From Breoghania sp. L-A4 (GTDB lineage Bacteria; Pseudomonadota; Alphaproteobacteria; Rhizobiales; Stappiaceae): a DNA stretch of 64,000 bases. The stretch's first letter is position 1. Every line of letters begins with the position of its first letter. Below the pieces are notes generated by a model that saw only the letters and a list, made by a program, of their open reading frames with translations, was not told the origin of the DNA and searched no databases. Positions 55,441-62,974 of the stretch are shown in pieces. The DNA lies in assembly GCF_003432385.1 (NCBI RefSeq), contig NZ_CP031841.1, positions 124,001 through 188,000 of the forward strand, written 5' to 3'. Both the position numbers and the translations under genes were made by a program.

Positions 55441-56082
55441 TCAATAGTACCATTCTCTTTTTATTTCTATTGTTGGTCGATGAGCTGCAGTTGACAAAGC
55501 GTTCGATACCCGTTGCGCAATTCCGTTAGAATAAACTCCGATCCGTTCCACCAGATGCCAGGGGAATACATGCTGCACGAGAAATTCAGCCTGCTTTCCT
55601 TCTTTAATATCCGCTGATCGAAAATCTCTAGCCGCGACGGCATCCCAATCAATTTCATTCAGTTGATCTAAGTCAGCCCGGAACTGAGTATAAACCGCCC
55701 CTGCATTCGACAACGAGAACGCCCAGCGCTGCTTGTTCTCTTCCGCCCATTGAACCACCTGATGCAAATCGGCTTCGAGATGGACGATCGGCTGCTGACC
55801 TCCCCGGTAAGCAAGTTCGGGGTGGTTCGAGCAGTGAATCACAAACAACATAATTGATCGTGAACAAAAATAGAACGGGACATATTCACCTACGCACGTT
55901 CCCATGTGGCAGGATACAGGCAGGCCAAGTCGCCGCTGCTTGATACTCTGCATTCCGATCACTGCGCCCCCTTCCCGCTGCATCATCACAGCGTCTGACG
56001 ACAGACCACCATCCGCTACAATCGACGGAAGATTATCAACATGAACGATATGATAAATTTTAGGTTGTACGGGGGCTGCCAT
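55441..56082 (-). CDS. darT: DarT, ssDNA thymidine/guanosine ADP-ribosyltransferase toxin
   Basis: The 213-aa toxin transfers ADP-ribose from NAD to bases in single-stranded DNA and blocks replication; related systems give phage defence. The NAD-binding start IYHIVHVDNLPSIVADGGL (His11) and MQSIKQRRLGLPV with Arg51 are present, as is the catalytic Glu166 in GKQAEFLVQHVFPW. I start at ATG 56082 (MAAPVQPKIYH), where homologues begin. That ATG has no good ribosome site; a strong one upstream serves an overlapping ORF in another frame. The gene is visibly AT-richer than the window, which suggests transfer. Confidence 0.92.
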   Translation of the reverse strand: MAAPVQPKIYHIVHVDNLPSIVADGGLSSDAVMMQREGGAVIGMQSIKQRRLGLPVSCHMGTCVGEYVPFYFCSRSIMLFVIHCSNHPELAYRGGQQPIVHLEADLHQVVQWAEENKQRWAFSLSNAGAVYTQFRADLDQLNEIDWDAVAARDFRSADIKEGKQAEFLVQHVFPWHLVERIGVYSNGIAQRVSNALSTAAHRPTIEIKREWYY

Positions 56083-56126
56083 TTTTCGAATGAGCCACTC
56101 TCCGCGCAAGCAGTCAAGCCTTTCAT
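56016..56126 (-). CDS. Short ORF overlapping the darT start, out of frame
   Basis: A 36-codon ORF (MKGLTACAESGSFEKWQPPY...) starts at ATG 56126, 7 bases after a perfect AGGAGG at 56139-56134, and ends at a TAG at 56016. It covers the darT ATG (56082) in a different frame. One extra A in its AAAAA run would fuse it to darT. It may be a regulatory upstream ORF, a leftover of a frameshift, or chance. Confidence 0.35.
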   Translation of the reverse strand: MKGLTACAESGSFEKWQPPYNLKFIISFMLIIFRRL

Positions 56127-56175
56127 TTAAGGTCCTCCTACCCGGAAGAGGTCGTATATCAAAACATCTTCCCCC

Positions 56176-57996
56176 TCACCTACGGTTAGAAATCCACACG
56201 CACTGGTAGGGCTCGAGCCGCAGGCTGGAGCGGATGTCGGGCAGGTCATTGCCGCTGAGCAGGTCGCACCACGCGTCGCCGGAAATCAGGTTGAGCGAGA
56301 TCAGTGGCAGTTCCTGCGCCTGGTCCGTCATGTTGGCGATCACGAAGATCGACTGCGAGCGGTCCATGCTCTGGCGCCAGAAGCCGAACAGCGCGTGGCC
56401 CAGCTGCAGCGTGAACTGGGTGGCGTTGGGATGGAACGCCGGCTGGCGCGTGCGGATGGCGATGCGCCGGGTCATCTCGGCGAGCACCACCGATTGCGGA
56501 CTCGCCGGATCCTCCAGCAGCGCGTTCAACTCCGGATAATCCCACTGGTGACGGTTGATGGCGCGGTTGGCCTGGGTCTTTTCCACCCGCGCCAGATCGT
56601 TCGGCGTCGCCAGCAGGCTGTGCACATAGAAGGCGGGAATGCCTTCCAGCGCCATCATCACGGTCTGCGCGCACAGGAAGCGCACGCGCTGATAGGCGTC
56701 CGCGCCGCCGTCCGCCGTGCCCTTCAGCGCGTCGAACAGCGAGACGTTGATCTCGTAGGGCCGCGCGCCGCCGCCGTTGAGCGAGCGCAGGCTGACCAGG
56801 CCGCCGAAACCGCGCACCGCGTCGATCATCGCGTCGATCTCGTTGTCGTCGAGCAGCCCTTCGGCGGGCCGCAGGCCGATGCCGTCGTGCGAGGCGACGA
56901 AATTGAGAAACGCGCAGCCAAGCTGCGCTGGCGGCATGGCCATCTGCCAGGCGTTGAGATGCACCGAGGTGCCGGTCAACAGCGCATGCAGCATCAGCGG
57001 CGGCAGCGAGAAATTATAGACCGCATGCGCCTCGTTGCGGTTGCCGAAATAGCTGAGATTCTCATGGATCGGCACGTTGGTCTCGGTGATCAGCACCACC
57101 TTCTCGTCGGCGTAATCCACCAGCGTGCGCATCAGCCGGACGATCTCATGCGCCTGCGGCAGGTTGATGCAGGCGGTGCCGAGCTGCTTCCAGATGAAAG
57201 CCACGGCGTCCAGCCGCACCGTGCGCACGCCGTGATCGATGTGAAACCGCAGGATGCGCAGAAACTCCAGCAGCACCTCTGGATTGGCGAAATTCAGATC
57301 GACCTGGTCGGGGCTGAAGGTGCACCAGACGTGTTTCTCGCCCGAGGCCGTCTCGACCTTGCGCAGCAGGGGGCCGGCGCGCGGGCGCACCACGGCGGAG
57401 GTGTCCGTGTCGGGATCGGCCTCCACGAAAAAGCCGCTGCCCGGCGCGTTGCCCTGCAGGTAGTCGGAGAACCACGCCGAATGGCTCGAGACATGGTTGA
57501 GCACCAGATCCGCCATCAGCCGGTATTCCGCACCGATGCGCTCGATGTAGTCCCAGGTGCCCAGCGCAGAATTCACCTGCCGGTAGTCGACCACCGAGAA
57601 TCCGTCGTCCGAGGTGTAGGGGAAGAACGGCAGGATATGCACGCCGTTGATCGCCTTGCCGACGTGGCGCTTGAGGAAATCGTGCAGCAGGGTCAGCGGC
57701 GGATGCTCGCCGTCGATGAAGCTGTCGCCATAGGTGATCAGCACTGTGTCGCGTTCCGACCACAGCGAGGTGGCGACCCGCCGGGCCTGGGAGCGGGGCC
57801 TTGATCCTTCCGGCCAGAAGGCATCCAGCACCTTGGCCGTCAGCGCCGCGATGTCATGCTCGGGATAGATGACCTGCAGATTGGCCTTCAGACGCGCGCT
57901 CAGCAGAGAGGCGCGCGGCCGGGGCGTCTCGGGCGGCGGGCTGGAGCCGGCGTTCGGGTCCGGAGAAGGTGCGGGTGTCTCGGTCAAGCGTGTCAT
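56176..57996 (-). CDS. GH13 sugar phosphorylase (sucrose phosphorylase-like)
   Basis: A 606-aa enzyme of GH13 subfamily 18, the phosphorylases of sucrose, glucosylglycerate or glucosylglycerol. Residues 100-440 form the barrel: INGVHILPFFPYTSDDGFSVVDY, LVLNHVSSHS, the nucleophile in VRLDAVAFIWK, the acid/base in VLITETNVP, and FVASHDGIGLRPAEG. The C-terminal beta domain ends QCVWISN. An N-terminal Pro-rich extension of about 30 residues is not part of the domain, so the start could be further in. No sugar transporter is adjacent. The exact substrate is unclear. Confidence 0.88.
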   Translation of the reverse strand: MTRLTETPAPSPDPNAGSSPPPETPRPRASLLSARLKANLQVIYPEHDIAALTAKVLDAFWPEGSRPRSQARRVATSLWSERDTVLITYGDSFIDGEHPPLTLLHDFLKRHVGKAINGVHILPFFPYTSDDGFSVVDYRQVNSALGTWDYIERIGAEYRLMADLVLNHVSSHSAWFSDYLQGNAPGSGFFVEADPDTDTSAVVRPRAGPLLRKVETASGEKHVWCTFSPDQVDLNFANPEVLLEFLRILRFHIDHGVRTVRLDAVAFIWKQLGTACINLPQAHEIVRLMRTLVDYADEKVVLITETNVPIHENLSYFGNRNEAHAVYNFSLPPLMLHALLTGTSVHLNAWQMAMPPAQLGCAFLNFVASHDGIGLRPAEGLLDDNEIDAMIDAVRGFGGLVSLRSLNGGGARPYEINVSLFDALKGTADGGADAYQRVRFLCAQTVMMALEGIPAFYVHSLLATPNDLARVEKTQANRAINRHQWDYPELNALLEDPASPQSVVLAEMTRRIAIRTRQPAFHPNATQFTLQLGHALFGFWRQSMDRSQSIFVIANMTDQAQELPLISLNLISGDAWCDLLSGNDLPDIRSSLRLEPYQCVWISNRR

Positions 57997-58191
57997 GCCG
58001 GATAGGAAAGCGTTGCTGTCCTATCCATCCTGCCTCAGCTGGAGCTGTGATGAAAGCCGTTGCCGTCGCGCACTGCGCTTTTCGATCGCGAATTGCGATC
58101 AAATATCATTCAAATTCGTTTCGAATATCGTCAAATTTCGCGCAACTGGACAGGAATTTTGTCTGACAAGTTGAACCGTTTGATGTGCAGC

Positions 58192-59082
58192 TCAACGCCG
58201 CAACGTATCCGCCAGTGCGCGCCAGCTGAAGGGCTCCTCATAGGCGATTCCCGCCTCCTCCATGCTGTCGACCAGCGCGTCCTGCGCCGCGGCAATGGCC
58301 GGCGCCATCCGCGGCTCCTGGCCTGAATCTGCAACGGTCACAACGACTTCGCGCAGCTCCTCGGCGCGGCGGCGGCCGTGTTCCGCGACCCGGCTGACCA
58401 GATAGTCCGGCAACTCGCCGTCCCAGCCCATGCCCGGGAAGGAGGCCTGCAGCGACGCCAGCACCGGCTCCTCGACGCCGTAGTGGCGCGCGGTCATGGT
58501 GCACTCGACGGTGAGCGCTTCCAGCCCCTTGATCATGATCGAACGGCACATCTTGATCGCCGACGCATAGCCGACATCAGTGGAGACCGCGCGCGCGTTG
58601 ACGCCGAAATTCGTTAATGTTTCCGCCATCTTGTCCGCGCTCGCGCCGCCCAGAAGCATCGGCACGCCGAGGCGTTTGGGCGGCACCGGCGCCATCACCG
58701 CCACGTCCACATAGGCCGCACCCGAGGCCTCGATATCGCCCGCATTCGCCCGCTTGGTTTCCGGCGCCACCGAGTTGATGTCGAGAAAACTCTGTCCCGC
58801 CCGCATCTTAGGTCCGGCGGCTTGCGCGACGCCGCGCGCGGCACTGGCGGTCACCGCCGAGATGACGATATCGGCATCTGCCAGAAGCGCCTCAAGAGAT
58901 CCCCGCTCCTCGACCTGCGCCTCCCGGATCTTTGCGCGCATGGCCGACGCGGTCTGCGGATCGTCGAGCTTGATGTCGTAGGCGGCGACAGCCACGCCGG
59001 CCACCTTCGCCAGATCCGCGCCCAGAATGCCGCCGGCTTCGCCGAAGCCGATCAGCGCGATGCGCGTGCTGCTGTTGGTCAC
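58192..59082 (-). CDS. 6PGDH-like NAD(P)-dependent oxidoreductase (DUF1932)
   Basis: A 296-aa beta-hydroxyacid dehydrogenase-like protein. The Rossmann motif IALIGFGEAGGILG lies near the start; the central SFLDINSVAPETKR and VDVAVMAPVPPKRLGVPMLLGG match the family. The C-terminal DUF1932-type domain has KMCRSIMIKGLEALTVECTM. GTG 59082 is chosen because AGGAGA lies 5-6 bases upstream. It is the last gene of the ligI/galBCD operon, 34 bases after galD. Its substrate is not known; an oxidation of a pathway semialdehyde or hydroxyacid is a guess from context. Confidence 0.8.
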   Translation of the reverse strand: MTNSSTRIALIGFGEAGGILGADLAKVAGVAVAAYDIKLDDPQTASAMRAKIREAQVEERGSLEALLADADIVISAVTASAARGVAQAAGPKMRAGQSFLDINSVAPETKRANAGDIEASGAAYVDVAVMAPVPPKRLGVPMLLGGASADKMAETLTNFGVNARAVSTDVGYASAIKMCRSIMIKGLEALTVECTMTARHYGVEEPVLASLQASFPGMGWDGELPDYLVSRVAEHGRRRAEELREVVVTVADSGQEPRMAPAIAAAQDALVDSMEEAGIAYEEPFSWRALADTLRR

Positions 59083-59116
59083 CGGCGTCTCCTTTTGTTT
59101 CAATAAGTTATCGGCT

Positions 59117-60181
59117 TCAGGCCAGTGCGAAGACCGTGCCGTCGAACAGTTTGCGTGCCGTGCGGATGATGCCCGAGCGCACGGGCTGGCCGTCGCGCAT
59201 TTCCACTTCCACCGTCAGCGCGCCGCCTGGATGCTCGATGTCGGCGCGGCACGGGTTGCCGGACAGCGCCCCCGACACCTCGGCGGCCACGGTTCCCGGA
59301 ACTAGACAGGCGGCGAGCACCGTGGCTGCGGCCAGCACGCCGATGGTCTCGTGCACGCGCTGCGGAATGAAACTGCGCGTGGCGATCGCGCCGCCGTTGC
59401 GGGGCGGGGCGACCAGGCACATTTTCGGCACCGTCTTCGACGCGACGTCACCGAGGTTCATCATCGCGCCGGCCTTCAGGCGGATCGCCTCGATGCGCTG
59501 CTTGAGCGCCTGGTTTTCCTCGAGTTCCGCCGGGGTCTCGTAACCCGTGATGCCGAAGTCGGCCGCCTTCAGGATGACGTTCGGCATGCCATTGTCGATC
59601 AGCGTCACGGACACCCCGTCGATCACATCCACCGCGTTTCCGCTGGGCAGCAGGGCACCGCATTGCGAGCCGGCTGTGTCGAAATAATTCTGCACCACCG
59701 GCGCATGGTGCCCCGGCACGCCGTCGATCATGGCATCGCCCTCATAGGCCACTTCACCCTGCGGCGTCTCCACCACCAGATCGGCGCGAGCGGCGGAATT
59801 GACCATATGCACCCGAACGGTGGTCAGCTCGCCCGCGACCGGCACAAGCCCGCGCTCGACGGCGAAGGGACCGATGCCGGCGAGAATATTGCCGCAGTTC
59901 TGCTGATCGGAGACGATCGGCTTGTCCGGCACCACCTGAAGGAACAGATAGTCGACGTCGCAATCGTTGCGGCTGGAGGGGCCGACGACGGCCACCTTGC
60001 TCGTCAGGGGATGCGCGCCGCCGATGCCGTCGATCTGTTTGGGGTCGGGCGAACCCATGATCTTGAGCAGCAGCGCGTCGCGCGCGGCCGGGTCCCGCGG
60101 CAGGTCGGAGGCCAGGAAATAGGCGCCCTTGGAGGTGCCGCCGCGCATCTGCATGCAGGGAATGGCGATCTGTCGTGTCAT
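59117..60181 (-). CDS. galD: 4-oxalomesaconate tautomerase (PrpF/GalD family)
   Basis: The 354-aa PrpF-fold isomerase would convert the tautomers of 4-oxalomesaconate in gallate or protocatechuate 4,5-cleavage. CMQMRGGTSKGAYFLASDLP near the start, IGGAHPLTSKVAVVGPSSR, QQNCGNILAGIGPFAVERGL and VDVIDGVSVTLIDNGMPNV are typical. Start 60181 has GGGAGA upstream. Context (ligI, ligK, galB) favours GalD over PrpF of propionate metabolism; the LigU-type double-bond isomerase is an alternative reaction. Confidence 0.87.
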   Translation of the reverse strand: MTRQIAIPCMQMRGGTSKGAYFLASDLPRDPAARDALLLKIMGSPDPKQIDGIGGAHPLTSKVAVVGPSSRNDCDVDYLFLQVVPDKPIVSDQQNCGNILAGIGPFAVERGLVPVAGELTTVRVHMVNSAARADLVVETPQGEVAYEGDAMIDGVPGHHAPVVQNYFDTAGSQCGALLPSGNAVDVIDGVSVTLIDNGMPNVILKAADFGITGYETPAELEENQALKQRIEAIRLKAGAMMNLGDVASKTVPKMCLVAPPRNGGAIATRSFIPQRVHETIGVLAAATVLAACLVPGTVAAEVSGALSGNPCRADIEHPGGALTVEVEMRDGQPVRSGIIRTARKLFDGTVFALA

Positions 60182-60251
60182 GCTGATCTCCCGCCTCGTA
60201 TCATCACCGCAACGCGTTGCCGCGCGCGCGTTATCAACTTTGTTTCCTGCG

Positions 60252-60412
60252 GTGTCATCCTCGGGAGGCCGGAGGCCTTCCCGGGGATCCAGTACCCCGT
60301 GTGGCCGGTGTTGGCGCACAGGCTGCGAGGCCAGTGGTTACTGGATGCCCGCCTTCGCGGGCATGACACGGAAGCCGCCGCATGGATCCTCGGACAAGCC
60401 CGAGGATATTGG
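60252..60412. repeat. Palindromic repeat cluster inside the ligI-galD gap
   Basis: TGTCATCCTCGGGAGGCC with GGCCTTCCCGGGGAT, a GCCCGC/GCGGGC hairpin followed by ATGACA, and ATCCTCGGACAAGCCCGAGGAT are three stem-loops. The last is related to the hairpin at 12488-12510. Unlike most of the repeats here, this cluster lies inside an operon, between two genes of the same strand. Confidence 0.7.
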
Positions 60413-60444
60413 GTGACGCCGGCCGAACGATGGAACCAGCCGCC

Positions 60445-61323
60445 TCAGCCTTCTTCCGGCCAATAGAGCCGCATCGGGTTGTCGACCAGCAGCTTTTGCA
60501 GAAGCGCCGGATCCGGGGCGATCTCGCCGAGCAAGTCGACGAGTTGCCCGTCGTCGGGCACCCATGTCTTCATGTTGGGATGCGGCCAGTCCGTGCCCCA
60601 CAGCACCTGGTCGGGAAAACTCTCCACCAGATGGCGCGCCAGCGGCACCACATCGGTGAACGGCGGCCCCTCGTGCGACAGACGTTCGGAACCCGACACC
60701 TTGACCCAGATATCCTTGCGGGCGGCGAGCAGGCCCTTGAGCAGAGCAAGGCCCGGCTGATCGAGCCCCAGGGCCGGATCCACCCGGCCCATGTGGTCGA
60801 TGACCACGGGCACCGGCAGATCGGCGATCACCGGCGCAAGCTCATGAATCTTCTCGGTGTCGAAATAGATCACCACGTGCCAGCCGAGCGCGCCGTAGCG
60901 CTTGGAGAGCACGTTCAGCGCTTCGAGTGCCGCGTCCGAGCCCAGGTGTTTGACGAAATTGAAGCGCGAGCCGCGGACCCCCGCCGCATCGAGCCGCGAC
61001 AGTTCCGCGTCCTCGACATCCGGTTTCACCATGGCGATGCCGCGATACTTGCCGCCGCTCGATTCCAGAGAATCGACCAGTGCGGCGTTGTCGGTGCCGT
61101 GGCAGCTCGCCTGAACCACGACGGCCCGCTCGAACCCCAGATGATCGTGCAGCGCGCGCAACTGTTCCTTTGACGCATCCACCGGCGTGTAGGAGCGCTG
61201 CCGCGCAAAGGGAAATGTCGCAGCCGGCCCGAATACGTGGCAATGCGCGTCGACGGCGCCCTTGGGCACCGCGAGATCCGGCTTCTTCGGGTTCGGGTGG
61301 AAAGCGAGATACTCGGCGCTCAT
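60445..61323 (-). CDS. ligI: 2-pyrone-4,6-dicarboxylate hydrolase
   Basis: This 292-aa amidohydrolase-superfamily enzyme opens 2-pyrone-4,6-dicarboxylate to 4-oxalomesaconate. VDAHCHVFGPAATFPFARQRSYTP (about residues 26-49), VVQASCHGTDN, RGSRFNFVKHL, VVIDHMGRVDP and VLWGTDWPHPNM carry the active-site His, Arg and Asp residues of LigI. ATG 61323 follows AAGG at a good spacing; another ATG lies two codons before. It sits between ligK and galD. Confidence 0.93.
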   Translation of the reverse strand: MSAEYLAFHPNPKKPDLAVPKGAVDAHCHVFGPAATFPFARQRSYTPVDASKEQLRALHDHLGFERAVVVQASCHGTDNAALVDSLESSGGKYRGIAMVKPDVEDAELSRLDAAGVRGSRFNFVKHLGSDAALEALNVLSKRYGALGWHVVIYFDTEKIHELAPVIADLPVPVVIDHMGRVDPALGLDQPGLALLKGLLAARKDIWVKVSGSERLSHEGPPFTDVVPLARHLVESFPDQVLWGTDWPHPNMKTWVPDDGQLVDLLGEIAPDPALLQKLLVDNPMRLYWPEEG

Positions 61324-61408
61324 GGTCATCCTTGCGTGTCCAGACTGTTCGGCCTTGCGGCGCCGCGCTGCACGCGCGACGCCGCCGGTTATAGCCCAAC
61401 CGGTCCGG

Positions 61409-62107
61409 TCAGATGTACTTCAGGCCCTTTTCCTTCAGCCGCTCTCGCATGTTGTAGATATCCAGCCCGAGCTCGCCGCTGGTCAGCCGCGCCCGCGTCT
61501 GGGCTTCCTTGGCCTCGCGCGCATGCGCCTTCTCTAGCACCGATACCGCATCGGCGAGAGGCACCACGCAGACGCCGTCGTCATCAGCGACAATCACGTC
61601 GCCGGGATTGACCGGGCCGCCAGCGCAGACCACAGGCACGTTCACGGAACCCAGCGTCTCCTTCACGGTGCCCTGGGCGAAGATGGAGCTGGCCCAGACG
61701 GGAAACTGCATTTCGGTCAGATCGCGGATGTCGCGCACGCCGCCGTCGATGATCAGACCGGCGACGCCGCGGCCCTTCAGCGAGGTCGCCAGCAGATCGC
61801 CGAAATAACCCGCATTCGACGGCGAGGTGGGCGCGACGACGAGAATGTCGCCGGGCTTGCACTGCTCCACGGCCACATGGATCATCCAGTTGTCGCACGG
61901 CGGAATGGAGACGGTGACGGCGGAGCCAGCGATGCGCGCGCCGGAATAGATCGGCCGCATCTTCTCCGACAGCAGGCCGAAGCGGCCCTGCGCTTCGTGC
62001 ACGGTGGCGACGCCACATTCTGCCAGGCCCTTGATGACCGCCGCGTCCGCGCGCTCGATGTCCTGCACGACGACGTGCTCGCCAAGATTCGGATATGTGC
62101 CGGCCAT
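61409..62107 (-). CDS. ligK: 4-carboxy-4-hydroxy-2-oxoadipate aldolase
   Basis: The 232-aa class II pyruvate aldolase of the HMG/CHA family cleaves CHA to pyruvate and oxaloacetate. [51 protein letters not shown] with the Arg-Asp pair, and [17 protein letters not shown] are the metal- and substrate-binding motifs. Its ATG overlaps the galB stop by one base (TGATG), with GGGAG 7 bases upstream, so translation is coupled. Also called galC. Confidence 0.94.
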   Translation of the reverse strand: MAGTYPNLGEHVVVQDIERADAAVIKGLAECGVATVHEAQGRFGLLSEKMRPIYSGARIAGSAVTVSIPPCDNWMIHVAVEQCKPGDILVVAPTSPSNAGYFGDLLATSLKGRGVAGLIIDGGVRDIRDLTEMQFPVWASSIFAQGTVKETLGSVNVPVVCAGGPVNPGDVIVADDDGVCVVPLADAVSVLEKAHAREAKEAQTRARLTSGELGLDIYNMRERLKEKGLKYI

Positions 62108-62844
62108 CAGAGTTCTCCCACCATGCGCGGGAAGATCGACTGATATCCCTCGCCGTATTCCACGGGTTTGCCGCCGGCCTGGCCGCCGGAGTTGCGCTTG
62201 GCCTGAACGCCACGCTGCTTGCCGACGCGGGTGTAATACTCCCACAGGTGCTCCTGGCCCTGCATGCACTGGATGGCGGCGTATTTCTTGTCCCATACGG
62301 ACGTGATGTCGAGCAGCACGTCCGGCTTCCAGCCGCATTGCTCCGTCTGGTGCGGCTCGAACAGATAGAGCTGCGGCGCGCCGAGGATCTTTTCACCCGG
62401 GTTGTGGCCCCAGGCCTGCGCGATCATGCGACATTCCAGCGTCATCTTCGTCGTGGCCGGATGATCGGTGTTGTAGGGATCGTCCAGCGAGTGGCTGAGA
62501 ATGAACTGCGGCGCCACTTTACGCATCGTGTCGACGAGCTTGTACTTCGCGTCCTCGGTGATGCCGAGCGGATAGTCGCCGATGTCGAAGAACTGGATGT
62601 CGTGTACGCCAAGCGCCGCGGCGGCGTTCTCGGCCTCTTTGCGGCGCTCCGTCTTCACATGCTCCAGGGTGCAGCCTTCATTCTTCCACAGCTTGGCGCT
62701 TTCGCCGCGCTCGCCGTAGGACAGGCAGACGACGGTCACGTCGTAGCCCTTGGCCGCGTGCAGCGCGATGGCGCCGCCGGCCCGCCACACGAAATCCGCC
62801 GAATGGGCGCTCACAACCAGCGCGGTCGGGTTCGACTCCGCCAT
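62107..62844 (-). CDS. galB: 4-oxalomesaconate hydratase (PIG-L-like, GalB)
   Basis: The 245-aa zinc hydratase adds water to 4-oxalomesaconate (enol form) to give 4-carboxy-4-hydroxy-2-oxoadipate. It has the LmbE/PIG-L fold with [23 protein letters not shown] in place of the usual AHPDDE, then [12 protein letters not shown] and [13 protein letters not shown]. These match Pseudomonas GalB. ATG 62844 has GAGGAG upstream. First gene of the operon and divergent from the LysR gene. Confidence 0.92.
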   Translation of the reverse strand: MAESNPTALVVSAHSADFVWRAGGAIALHAAKGYDVTVVCLSYGERGESAKLWKNEGCTLEHVKTERRKEAENAAAALGVHDIQFFDIGDYPLGITEDAKYKLVDTMRKVAPQFILSHSLDDPYNTDHPATTKMTLECRMIAQAWGHNPGEKILGAPQLYLFEPHQTEQCGWKPDVLLDITSVWDKKYAAIQCMQGQEHLWEYYTRVGKQRGVQAKRNSGGQAGGKPVEYGEGYQSIFPRMVGEL

Positions 62845-62947
62845 GAACATGCACTCCTCGATATGCGTTTGTGCGCGGACCATGTGACAAGCGGCCGCTG
62901 CGCGGAATTCCGATTGTCTCTCGCCTTGATAAGATTTTGCTATAGAT

Positions 62948-62970
62948 ATTGCTCGAACCACCGGAGCAAT
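62948..62970. promoter_or_regulatory. Inverted repeat, putative LysR operator
   Basis: ATTGCTC (62948-62954) and GAGCAAT (62964-62970) form a perfect 7-bp repeat around 9 bases. It contains a T-N11-A (62953-62965) as in LysR-type sites. It ends 4 bases before the lysR start codon and lies about 105 bases from galB, so autorepression and divergent control are plausible. Confidence 0.6.
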
Positions 62971-62974
62971 CCGA

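Noticed and set aside
60181-60319. Longer galD reading frame starting at 60319
   Set aside because: The extension has no family similarity and runs into the palindromic repeats; ATG 60181 has a good ribosome site.
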